Origin: Slackia sp. | Lineage (GTDB): Bacteria; Actinomycetota; Coriobacteriia; Anaerosomatales; Anaerosomataceae | Direction of reading: 5' to 3' | Assembly (NCBI GenBank): GCA_020725885.1 | Contig: DYEA01000016.1 | Coordinates: forward strand, 62,001-126,000 | Length of the DNA stretch: 64,000 bases | In this document: in pieces, positions 26,228-33,434 of the stretch | How the letters are laid out: every line of letters begins with the position of its first letter | How positions within the stretch are numbered: the first letter of the stretch is position 1 | The notes under the pieces: model-generated | The model's input: only the letters and a program-made list of their open reading frames with translations | Databases searched by the model: none | What the model was told of the DNA's origin: nothing | Position numbers and translations under genes: made by a program

Positions 26228-27400
26228 ATGGCGAAGACGTGGGACGAGATCAACGAGCGCATCGCGTCAGGCGCCGCTGTGGTGCTCACGGCGGAGGAGT
26301 TCGCCGAGCTGGCCGCGGACGTCGGCGTGAGCGAGGCGGCGCGCCGGGTCGACGTGGTGACGACGGGCACGTTCGGGCCGATGTGCTCCTCAGGCGTCGT
26401 GCTCAACTTCGGGCACAGCGACCCGCCCATCAGGATGAGCCGCATCACGCTGAACGACGTCGAGGCCTACGGCGGGCTTGCTGCGGTGGACACCTACCTC
26501 GGGGTGACGCAGCAAAGCGCGACGCGGGGGCTCGAGTACGGCGGTGCGCACGTCATCGAGGACCTGCTGGCGGGCAAGGCCGTCCGGCTGCGGGCGTGGA
26601 GCTCGGGCACGGACTGCTATCCGCGGACCGAGATCGACACGTGGGTCCGTCTCGACGACTTGAACCAGGCCTACTTCTTCAATCCACGGAACGCATACCA
26701 GAACTACGCCGTGGCGGTGAACTCGTCGGACGCCGTGCTGCACACGTACTTGGGGACGCTTCTGCCGAGGTTCGGCAACGCGACGTACTGCTCTGCAGGA
26801 GCGCTGTCGCCGCTCCTGAACGACCCGACGTATCGCACCATCGGGGTGGGCAGCCGCATCTTCGTCGCGGGGGCGCCCGGGTTCGTGGCGTGGGAGGGCA
26901 CCCAGCACAACCCGAACCAGCAGCGCGACGAGCACGGCGTGCCGGTCGCGCCGGCTGGGACCCTCGCGGTCATCGCAGACCTGAAGCGCGCGTCGACGCG
27001 GTTCTACGCAGCCGCGTCGATGACCGGGTACGGCGTGAGCGCCTTCGTCGGCATCGGCGTGCCGATCCCCGTGCTGGACGAGGACATCGCCGCGACGCTC
27101 GCGCTCACGGACGCCGACATCAGCGCGACCGTCTTCGACTACGGCGTCCAGCGCCGCAGCCGGCCGGCGCTTGGGCGGGTGACGTACGCGGAGCTGCGGT
27201 CCGGCGTGATCCAGGTGCAAGGCAAGAAGGTCCCGGCCGGTCCGATCAGCTCGCTCGCGAAAGCGCGCGAGATCGCGAGGGAGCTGAAGCGGTGGGTCGC
27301 GGAGGAACGGTTCACGCTCGCCGAACCGCTGCAGCGCTTGCCCCAGCCGGGCGAGCAGGGCGTCAAGCCGCTGGAGATCCGCGCTGAGGAGGCGATATAG
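26228..27400 (+). CDS. Homocysteine biosynthesis protein (DUF39/HcyBio, COG1900)
   Basis: A 390-residue protein of the DUF39 family. Members work with a NIL-ferredoxin to make homocysteine from aspartate semialdehyde and sulfide in Methanosarcina (the MA1821/MA1822 pair), bypassing acylated homoserine. Family-like segments are TTGTFGPMCSSGVVLNFGHSD near residue 42, a conserved Cys in RAWSSGTDCYPRTE near residue 124, FFNPRNAYQNYAVAVN and CSAGALSPLLNDP. It has no CBS domains at the C-terminus, unlike some homologues. It is the first gene behind the Met T-box, starts at ATG after GGGAGG and abuts the ferredoxin gene with no gap. Confidence 0.9.
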   Translation: MAKTWDEINERIASGAAVVLTAEEFAELAADVGVSEAARRVDVVTTGTFGPMCSSGVVLNFGHSDPPIRMSRITLNDVEAYGGLAAVDTYLGVTQQSATRGLEYGGAHVIEDLLAGKAVRLRAWSSGTDCYPRTEIDTWVRLDDLNQAYFFNPRNAYQNYAVAVNSSDAVLHTYLGTLLPRFGNATYCSAGALSPLLNDPTYRTIGVGSRIFVAGAPGFVAWEGTQHNPNQQRDEHGVPVAPAGTLAVIADLKRASTRFYAAASMTGYGVSAFVGIGVPIPVLDEDIAATLALTDADISATVFDYGVQRRSRPALGRVTYAELRSGVIQVQGKKVPAGPISSLAKAREIARELKRWVAEERFTLAEPLQRLPQPGEQGVKPLEIRAEEAI

Positions 27401-27808
27401 ATGCCGCGCAAGAGGCTCGACCTCACGTTCCCGCCACGGCAGGCCACGAAGCCCATCACGTATCACCTCGTGAAGGACTTCGACCTGGTGCCGAACATCC
27501 TGCGCGCACAGATCCATCCTGGCCAGGAGGGCCGCATGGTCCTCGAAGTGACCGGCCGCAAGGAGGACTTCGACGCGGGCATCGCGTTCCTGGAGTCCGA
27601 GGGCATCGTGGTCAAGCCTGCAGCGACCGACATCTGCCTGGATGCTGAGAAGTGCGTGCTGTGCGGCCTGTGCACGGCGGTGTGCCGTCCCGGGGCCCTG
27701 ACGCTCAATGGCCGCGGCGACGAGCTCGTGTTCGACAAGGACAAGTGCGTGTACTGCGAGGCGTGCGTGGTAGCCTGTCCGCGACGGGCCATCACGCTGG
27801 AGTTCTAG
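27401..27808 (+). CDS. NIL-domain 2[4Fe-4S] ferredoxin, homocysteine synthesis partner
   Basis: A 135-residue protein. Residues about 5-75 form a NIL domain (LTFPPRQATKPITYHLVKDF), a module otherwise found on methionine ABC ATPases where it binds methionine. Residues about 78-135 hold two [4Fe-4S] motifs, CVLCGLCTAVC and CVYCEACVVAC followed by P. This domain pair matches MA1822-type proteins that deliver electrons or sulfur with DUF39 proteins. The ATG follows the upstream stop directly, with GAGGAGG inside the previous gene. Confidence 0.92.
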   Translation: MPRKRLDLTFPPRQATKPITYHLVKDFDLVPNILRAQIHPGQEGRMVLEVTGRKEDFDAGIAFLESEGIVVKPAATDICLDAEKCVLCGLCTAVCRPGALTLNGRGDELVFDKDKCVYCEACVVACPRRAITLEF

Positions 27809-27826
27809 GCCGCGAGAGGAGCAGAG

Positions 27827-28168
27827 GTGCCGCAGCTTCGGTTCTTGCAGACCTTCGCAGCCCTGGCGCTCGCTGCCGTCGTCCTCACCGTCGTCGCGCT
27901 GCCGGTCGGCGCGCGCGGGGGCGCACGCGCCGGACGCCGGGTGCTCCGGGCCGGTGCGATCCTGCTGGCGGCGGGGCTCGCCGGAAGCGTCGCATGGGGC
28001 GTCGCGTCTGGCGAGTGGACGGTGTTCTGGCAGGAGCTCGGGCTCGATGCCGTCGTCCAGATCGGCGCCTTCGTGCTGATCGTGTACTCCACCGCCCACA
28101 ACTTCGTATCGCGCTACTTGGACGACAAGGCCGCCTCGGAGCGGGCGAGAGGAGCGGCGGATGCCTGA
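27827..28168 (+). CDS. Small three-helix membrane protein in the methionine operon
   Basis: A 113-residue protein with a GTG start and GAGAGGAG upstream. Three hydrophobic segments are visible: residues about 6-26, 42-60 and 72-92; the C-terminus is polar. I recognise no family. Its stop overlaps the metH start by eight bases, so it is an integral part of the operon. A sulfide, homocysteine or methionine channel accessory role can only be guessed. Its charge distribution (Arg-rich loop after helix 1) suggests the first loop is cytoplasmic. Confidence 0.6.
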   Translation: MPQLRFLQTFAALALAAVVLTVVALPVGARGGARAGRRVLRAGAILLAAGLAGSVAWGVASGEWTVFWQELGLDAVVQIGAFVLIVYSTAHNFVSRYLDDKAASERARGAADA

Positions 28169-30563
28169 CATCGCCGTCCGTCTTGGCCGCGAGGTGCTCG
28201 TCGTCGACGGCGCGATGGGCACGATGCTGCAGCGCGCGGGCATCCCGCCCGAGCAGCCGGGCATCCAGCTCAACCTGATCGCGCCCGAGGTCGTGGCCGA
28301 CGTCCACCGGAGCTACGTGCTCGTGGGTGCAGACTGCGTGACCACCAACACCTTCGGGGGGTCGCGGCCGAAGCTCGCGCAGCACGGGCTCGAGGGAATG
28401 CTGGAGGAGCTGAACCGCGCCGGCGTCCGGCTTGCGCGCGAGTCCGGAGCGCAGCACGTGCTCGCGGACGTCGGTCCGACCGGCTTGGTCATGGAGCCGC
28501 TCGGGAACGCGACGTTCGACGAGGTGTACGCGCACTTCTTCCAGCAGGTGCGCGCGCTGGCCGCAGAGTCGCCCGACGCTATCCTCATCGAGACGATGAC
28601 CGACATCGCCGAGGCCCGCTGCGCCGTGCTCGCTGCGCGCGACGCGTGCGACCTGCCCGTCTTCGTGACGGTCACCTTCGGGCGGGGCGGCGTGATGGAC
28701 CTCTCCGGCACGCCGCCGGAAGCAGCCGCGGCGATCCTCGAGTCGGCGGGGGCGGCCGCTGTCGGCATCAACTGCGGGCTCGGCCCAGCCGAGATGCTCC
28801 CGCTCGTCGAGCGCATGGCAGGTGCGACTGCGCTTCCCATCGTCGTGCAGCCGAACGCCGGCATCCCGCGCGTCGAGGGCGGAGCGACGGTGTTCCCGGG
28901 CACGGCGGACGAGATGGGCGCGTTCGCGGCCGAGTTCGTGCGCGCGGGCGCGTCGCTCGTCGGCTCGTGCTGCGGGTCGACGCCTGCGTTCACGGGCGCG
29001 ATCGTCGACGCAGCGAAGCGCCTGCCCGTCGCTCCTCGGACCGGTAGGGGTCCCGGCGTGGCGTTGGCGAGCCCGCGGCGGACGCTCGCTATCGGCGGCG
29101 GCAGAAGGATCGCCGTCATCGGCGAGCGCATCAACCCGACGGGGAAGAAGGCGCTCGCAGAGTCGCTGCGAGAGGGCTCGATGGCCCTCGTGCGGCAGTA
29201 CGCGGCAGAACAGGCGGCTGCGGGCGCTGATGCGCTCGACGTCAACGTCGGGGCGGCTGGCGTCGACGCGCGCGACGCGCTCTCAAGCGCCGTGCTCGCG
29301 CTCGTGGGGTCGTGCGACCTGCCGCTCGTGCTGGACAACACCGATCCAGAGGCGTTGGAGACAGCGCTGAAGCGATACCCGGGCCGGGCGCTCATCAACA
29401 GCGTCAACGGCGGCGAGGCGTCGATGGAAGCCATCCTGCCGCTGGCGAGACGGTACGGGGCAGCGGTGCTGGTGCTCGCGCTCGACGACGCCGGCATCCC
29501 GCACGACGCGGAGGGGCGGGTGCGGATCGTGGAGCGCGTCCGTCAGCGTGCCCGCGAGGCCGGCTTGTCGGACGACGACCTGCTCGTCGACTGCCTCGTG
29601 CTCGCTGCCGCTGCCGAGCCGGGCTCGGCGGTGCCGACGCTCGAAGCTTTGCGCGCCGTCAAGTCGCTCGGGCTCGCGACGGTCCTCGGCGTGAGCAACG
29701 TGAGCCACGGGCTTCCGGGCCGGTCCACGCTCAATGCCGCCTTCGCAGCGATGGCGGCTGCCGCCGGCCTCGACGCGGCCATCGTGAACCCCGGCGACGA
29801 GGAGGTCATCCGCGCTCTCGCGGCTGCGGAGGTGCTGTTGGGCCGGGACGAGCGGGCGGCGCGCTGGACGGCGATCCACGCAGTGCCGGCCGACCCCGTC
29901 GCGCAGGCGCAGGAGCGTTCGGTCGAAGCGCGGCTCGCGGAGTGCATAGAGCGTGGAGACGCCGACGGTGCGCCCGCGCTCGTCGAGCGCCTGATCGCAT
30001 CTGGCTGGGCTCCGGGCGACGTCATCGGGCAGGTCCTCACGCCGGCGATCCAACGGCTCGGCGACGCGTACGGTCGCGGTGAGGTGTTCCTCCCGCAGCT
30101 CATCGCAGCGGCAGACGCGATGAAGGCGGCCGTGGAGACTGCGAAGCGCCACTTGCCGCCTGGCGAGGGGTTGGCGGCGGGCCGCGTGGCCTTTGGCACC
30201 GTGAAGGGCGACGTGCACAGCATCGGCAAGGACATCTGCATCTCGATGCTCGAAAGCCAGGGCTTCGTCGTGGACGACCTCGGCGTGGACGTGCCGCCGG
30301 AGCGGTTCGCAGACGCTGCGCTGAGCGCCGACGTGGTGTGCGCGTCGGCGCTGATGACGACGACGCTTCCTGCGATGGAAGAGACGGTCCAGGCGGTCGC
30401 CAAGACGGGCACGCCAGTCCTCGTCGGCGGCGCCGTGGTGACTGCGGAGTACGCGGCGTCGATCGGGGCAGGATACGCTGCGGACGCGCCTGGCTGCGTC
30501 CAAGCGGTTCGAGCCGCGGTCGCGGCGGAGAGTGGAGACGCTCGCAAGGAGGACCGGCCGTGA
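28161..30563 (+). CDS. metH: Cobalamin-dependent methionine synthase lacking the activation domain
   Basis: An 800-residue protein with three modules. The homocysteine-binding barrel (1-300) has zinc Cys in GINCGLG and VGSCCGS. The methyl-THF (pterin) barrel (about 310-580) starts IAVIGERINPTGKKAL. The cobalamin cap and Rossmann domains (about 600-795) have KGDVHSIGKDI, the DxHxxG lower-ligand motif, at about 691-697. The C-terminal AdoMet-binding reactivation domain is absent, as in Thermotoga-type enzymes, so reductive reactivation of cob(II)alamin must come from another protein. The stop overlaps the next gene as GTGA. Start ATG after GAGAGGAG. Confidence 0.93.
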   Translation: MPDIAVRLGREVLVVDGAMGTMLQRAGIPPEQPGIQLNLIAPEVVADVHRSYVLVGADCVTTNTFGGSRPKLAQHGLEGMLEELNRAGVRLARESGAQHVLADVGPTGLVMEPLGNATFDEVYAHFFQQVRALAAESPDAILIETMTDIAEARCAVLAARDACDLPVFVTVTFGRGGVMDLSGTPPEAAAAILESAGAAAVGINCGLGPAEMLPLVERMAGATALPIVVQPNAGIPRVEGGATVFPGTADEMGAFAAEFVRAGASLVGSCCGSTPAFTGAIVDAAKRLPVAPRTGRGPGVALASPRRTLAIGGGRRIAVIGERINPTGKKALAESLREGSMALVRQYAAEQAAAGADALDVNVGAAGVDARDALSSAVLALVGSCDLPLVLDNTDPEALETALKRYPGRALINSVNGGEASMEAILPLARRYGAAVLVLALDDAGIPHDAEGRVRIVERVRQRAREAGLSDDDLLVDCLVLAAAAEPGSAVPTLEALRAVKSLGLATVLGVSNVSHGLPGRSTLNAAFAAMAAAAGLDAAIVNPGDEEVIRALAAAEVLLGRDERAARWTAIHAVPADPVAQAQERSVEARLAECIERGDADGAPALVERLIASGWAPGDVIGQVLTPAIQRLGDAYGRGEVFLPQLIAAADAMKAAVETAKRHLPPGEGLAAGRVAFGTVKGDVHSIGKDICISMLESQGFVVDDLGVDVPPERFADAALSADVVCASALMTTTLPAMEETVQAVAKTGTPVLVGGAVVTAEYAASIGAGYAADAPGCVQAVRAAVAAESGDARKEDRP

Positions 30564-31237
30564 TCGTGACGAAACCGCGTTCGCTCGAACGCATCCTCGA
30601 AGACTTGCAGTCGGTGGGCGCTCGCCGCGTGTTCGTCGTCGGGTGCGGGGAGTGCGCTACGGCCGCCAGGACGGGAGGCGAAGAAGAGGTCGCCGCGTTC
30701 TCGCGCTGGCTCGCGGAGCACGGCTTCGAGCCGACCGGTGGCGTGGTGCCCGAGGTGACGTGCCACCGTCCTGGCGCGGCTTCGGCTTTGCGCAAGCACC
30801 GAGAGGCGCTGGATGATTCGGACGCGGTGGTCGTGCTTGCGTGCGGGGCCGGGACGCAGGCCGTGGCTGACGCCGCCGGCCTGCCGGTGTTCCCCGGCCT
30901 CGAGTCTTCGTTCCTCGGCATGGCTGTCCGTAACGGCGAGTTCGAGGAGCGTTGCCAGATGTGCGGCGAATGCGTTCTCGACGCCACCGCCGGCATCTGT
31001 CCGGTCACTGCGTGCCCCAAAGGCCTGCTCAACGGCCCATGCGGCGCGATGTGGGAGGGCGTCTGCGAAGCTCTCGGCGACCAGGAGTGCGTGCACGTGC
31101 GGATCCGAGAACGCCTGGCTGCGCAGGGCAGGGGCGCGGCCGGCGTCCTGCCGCCGAAGGACTGGTCGAAGAAGCGCAAGCCGGACGCCGTGTCCGTGCG
31201 GGAGCGCGTGCGGCGCGGGCAGGAGGGCTCGCGATGA
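30560..31237 (+). CDS. metV: Methylenetetrahydrofolate reductase C-terminal domain protein, MetV-like
   Basis: A 225-residue Fe-S protein. GTG start overlapping the metH stop, with AAGGAGG eight bases upstream. The N-terminal half (VFVVGCGECATAARTGGEEE) resembles the CoM/CO-methylating partner domain. The C-terminal half carries Cys-rich CQMCGECVLDATAGICPVTAC and a PKGLLNGPCGAMW block, the MTHFR_C signature. In acetogens such a subunit (MetV) pairs with MetF and lets it take electrons from sources other than NAD(P)H, e.g. ferredoxin. It is overlapped ATGA by metF here, consistent with a complex. Confidence 0.88.
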   Translation: MIVTKPRSLERILEDLQSVGARRVFVVGCGECATAARTGGEEEVAAFSRWLAEHGFEPTGGVVPEVTCHRPGAASALRKHREALDDSDAVVVLACGAGTQAVADAAGLPVFPGLESSFLGMAVRNGEFEERCQMCGECVLDATAGICPVTACPKGLLNGPCGAMWEGVCEALGDQECVHVRIRERLAAQGRGAAGVLPPKDWSKKRKPDAVSVRERVRRGQEGSR

Positions 31238-32118
31238 GCCGGTTGCGCGACGCGCTCGAGCGCGGGGAGTTCGTCGTAACCGGCGAGATCGCTCCGCCGC
31301 GTGGATCCGACCTCGCCGCGATGCGCGAGACGATGCGCATCGTCGGGCCGCGCTGCCACGCGCTCAACGTCACCGACAACCAAGGCGCATCGCTTCACAT
31401 GTCGAGTTTCGCCGCGTGCCTCGTGGCCAAGGAGCTCGGCTACGAGCCCATCTTCCAGCAGACGTGCCGGGACCGGAACCGCCTCGCGCTGCAGTCCGAC
31501 CTGATGGCGGCGTGGGCGTTCGGGATCGAGAACGTGCTCGTCGTGACGGGGGACGACCCTCGGTCCGGGGACCATCCGCAGGCGCGCGGCGTGTTCGACC
31601 TGGACTCGACGCAGCTGCTTCAGGTCGCGGCCGGGATGAACGAGGGCCACGACATGCAAGGCCGGCCCCTGAGCGGCGGTCCCACCGGCTTCTACCTCGG
31701 TGCCGCGGTGTTTCCCGAGGCCGAGCCGTGGGGTGCGCAGCTTGCGCGGGCGGTCGGCAAGATCGAGGCCGGAGCGCGGTTCTTCCAGACACAGGCGGTC
31801 TTCGACCTCGACAAGCTTGTGCGGGCGGTCGACGCGCTGCACCAGCACGGCGCGAAGGTGGTCGCCGGGGTGCTCGTGCTTCGAAGCCCGCGCGTGATCG
31901 ACTTCGTAAACAAGCACCTCGCCGGGCTTGCGGTGCCCGACGACGTCGCGAAACGCATCCGGGAGGCACCTGATCCGGCCGAAGCGGCGATCGACCTCGC
32001 CGTCGAGCAGGTCGCGGCGATCCGCGACATCGCCGACGGCGTCCACGTCATGCCCCTCGGCCTCGACGCGCGCGTCCCGGAGATCCTTGCTCGCGCGGGG
32101 GTCGCCGCGGGTGCCTGA
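31234..32118 (+). CDS. metF: 5,10-methylenetetrahydrofolate reductase
   Basis: A 294-residue FAD-dependent TIM-barrel enzyme that makes methyl-THF for the MetH reaction. It has the catalytic Glu in VVTGEIAPPRGSD near residue 18, VTDNQGASLHMSS, VLVVTGDDPRSGDH and the late FFQTQAVFDLDKL (with the Gln used in folate binding). ATGA overlap with metV indicates a MetVF heteromer, as in acetogens. It is the last gene of the T-box operon; no clear terminator follows. Confidence 0.93.
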   Translation: MSRLRDALERGEFVVTGEIAPPRGSDLAAMRETMRIVGPRCHALNVTDNQGASLHMSSFAACLVAKELGYEPIFQQTCRDRNRLALQSDLMAAWAFGIENVLVVTGDDPRSGDHPQARGVFDLDSTQLLQVAAGMNEGHDMQGRPLSGGPTGFYLGAAVFPEAEPWGAQLARAVGKIEAGARFFQTQAVFDLDKLVRAVDALHQHGAKVVAGVLVLRSPRVIDFVNKHLAGLAVPDDVAKRIREAPDPAEAAIDLAVEQVAAIRDIADGVHVMPLGLDARVPEILARAGVAAGA

Positions 32119-32275
32119 GCGAAGCGGGGCGCACGCCGCGCCGTCGGGATACAAAGCGGCTGGGCGTCGCGCACGCGTATCCCGCGGACGTCGACAAGCG
32201 TTATCTTGGCTGAACGGCGATGAGCGCGCTGTGAGGAGTCGCGAGGTGCTAGGATTCGTAACAAGGAGAATTGCG
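32119..32275 (+). other. Intergenic stretch between metF and the TorD-like gene
   Basis: 157 bases with no supportable gene. It contains an AAGGAG at 32263-32268 serving the next gene. No clear terminator or consensus promoter was found by eye; TTATCTT near 32203 is a weak -10 candidate. Confidence 0.4.
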
Positions 32276-32986
32276 GTGCACCCGGCTCAGGCGGTCGCTG
32301 CGACGATGGCTGGTCTCGGAGAACAGGCGTGCAGGTGCGACCTCGAGTCGCGCATACGCACCTACGGCGCGCTCGCCGACGTGTTTGCCGGGTCGCGCGA
32401 GGAGGTCTGCGCGGCGGTCGGCAGGTTGCGAGGGGCCGGATCCTGGTGCTCGCTCGCGTTCTACGACGACGAGTCGATCCACGCGCTCGCCCGAGAGGCC
32501 GAGATCGCCGTGCGCAACCCGGACGCCGTCTCCGAGTTCCTCGTCGAGCGGCGCCGTCTGATCGGAGCGGAGTCGTTCGACCCGTTCGAGAACGTGGTTT
32601 CGCCGTGCGGGGCGATGTACGTCACGGACGATCCTGACACGCTGCTTGAAAGTCTCTCGAGCACCTATGCGCAGGCCGGCTACGTCGTGCGGTTCCGCGT
32701 CCCGTGCGAGTCGCACGTCGCGGTCGAGCTCGACTTCATGCGGTTCTTGCTGGAGTGCGTGCGGGCGCAAGACCCGAAGGCCGCCGAGGCGGCGGCCCGC
32801 TTCTTCATCGAGCACCTGTCGGGATGGTCGTTGCTGTTCGCGGTCGCGTTCGGCGATGCAGCGGCGACCCCGATCGCGCGCTACGCCGCCGTCACGCTCG
32901 ACCGCTTCCTGTCGTGCGAGGAGTCGGTCGTCAGGCACAGCGTCCCGGCGCGCTGCGTGCAGCACCGTCTGGCTGACCTTCCGTGA
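32276..32986 (+). CDS. TorD/DmsD-family molybdoenzyme chaperone-like protein
   Basis: A 236-residue all-helical protein. The block SRIRTYGALADVFAGSREEV, then SPCGAMYVTDD and LDFMRFLLECV, and FFIEHLSGWSLLFAVAF fit the TorD-like fold, whose members guard the cofactor insertion and Tat export of Mo/W oxidoreductases. The GTG start has AAGGAG seven bases upstream; the open frame extends further but without similarity. No molybdoenzyme structural gene is adjacent, but a MoaE-like gene follows, supporting a molybdenum link. Confidence 0.7.
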   Translation: MHPAQAVAATMAGLGEQACRCDLESRIRTYGALADVFAGSREEVCAAVGRLRGAGSWCSLAFYDDESIHALAREAEIAVRNPDAVSEFLVERRRLIGAESFDPFENVVSPCGAMYVTDDPDTLLESLSSTYAQAGYVVRFRVPCESHVAVELDFMRFLLECVRAQDPKAAEAAARFFIEHLSGWSLLFAVAFGDAAATPIARYAAVTLDRFLSCEESVVRHSVPARCVQHRLADLP

Positions 32987-33032
32987 CGGGCGGTATACTG
33001 GCTTCGGCCGGTCGTCGTCCGCAGGGAGCGTC

Positions 33033-33410
33033 ATGGCTGCTTCACTGAACCGTCCGTCTCTCGACGCGTGGCTTGACGAAGCGAAGCGCTCGTGCGACCT
33101 GTCGGCCACGGGCATGTTCCTCGTCCACAACGGCGTGGTCCGGGGCACCTCGCGTTCCGGAGAGATCGTCTCGGGCATGGATCTCGCCGTCGATCGCGTG
33201 AGGCTGGACGAGATCGTCGAGTCGGCCCGGCTGATGGAAGGCGTGACCTACGTCCGGGCCTGGGTCAACGAAGGGCGCCTCGAAGTCGGCGACGACATCA
33301 TGTACGTGGTCGTCGCCGGCGACATCAGGGAGCACGTGTTCGAAGCGCTGCAGGCGCTCGTGAAGATGATCAAGAGCCAAGTGGTGCGCGAGTTCGAGCT
33401 GCCTGCCTGA
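33033..33410 (+). CDS. MoaE-like molybdopterin synthase catalytic subunit homologue
   Basis: A 125-residue protein. MFLVHNGVVRGTSRSG, YVRAWVNEGRLEVGDDIM and VVVAGDIREHVFEALQ resemble the MoaE core, which adds dithiolene sulfur to precursor Z in the molybdopterin pathway. The C-terminus reads KMIKSQVVREFELPA and lacks the PIWKRE stretch whose lysines are catalytic in E. coli MoaE, so activity cannot be assumed. It may be a distinct MoaE-fold protein. No MoaD gene is near. ATG preceded by GCAGGGAG. Confidence 0.65.
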   Translation: MAASLNRPSLDAWLDEAKRSCDLSATGMFLVHNGVVRGTSRSGEIVSGMDLAVDRVRLDEIVESARLMEGVTYVRAWVNEGRLEVGDDIMYVVVAGDIREHVFEALQALVKMIKSQVVREFELPA

Positions 33411-33434
33411 TTCCGCGCGCGCGTCCTGCGAAGA

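Noticed and set aside
31928-32275. Upstream extension of the TorD-like frame into metF
   Set aside because: Overlaps metF in another frame and has shadow-type composition; the GTG at 32276 has an AAGGAG.
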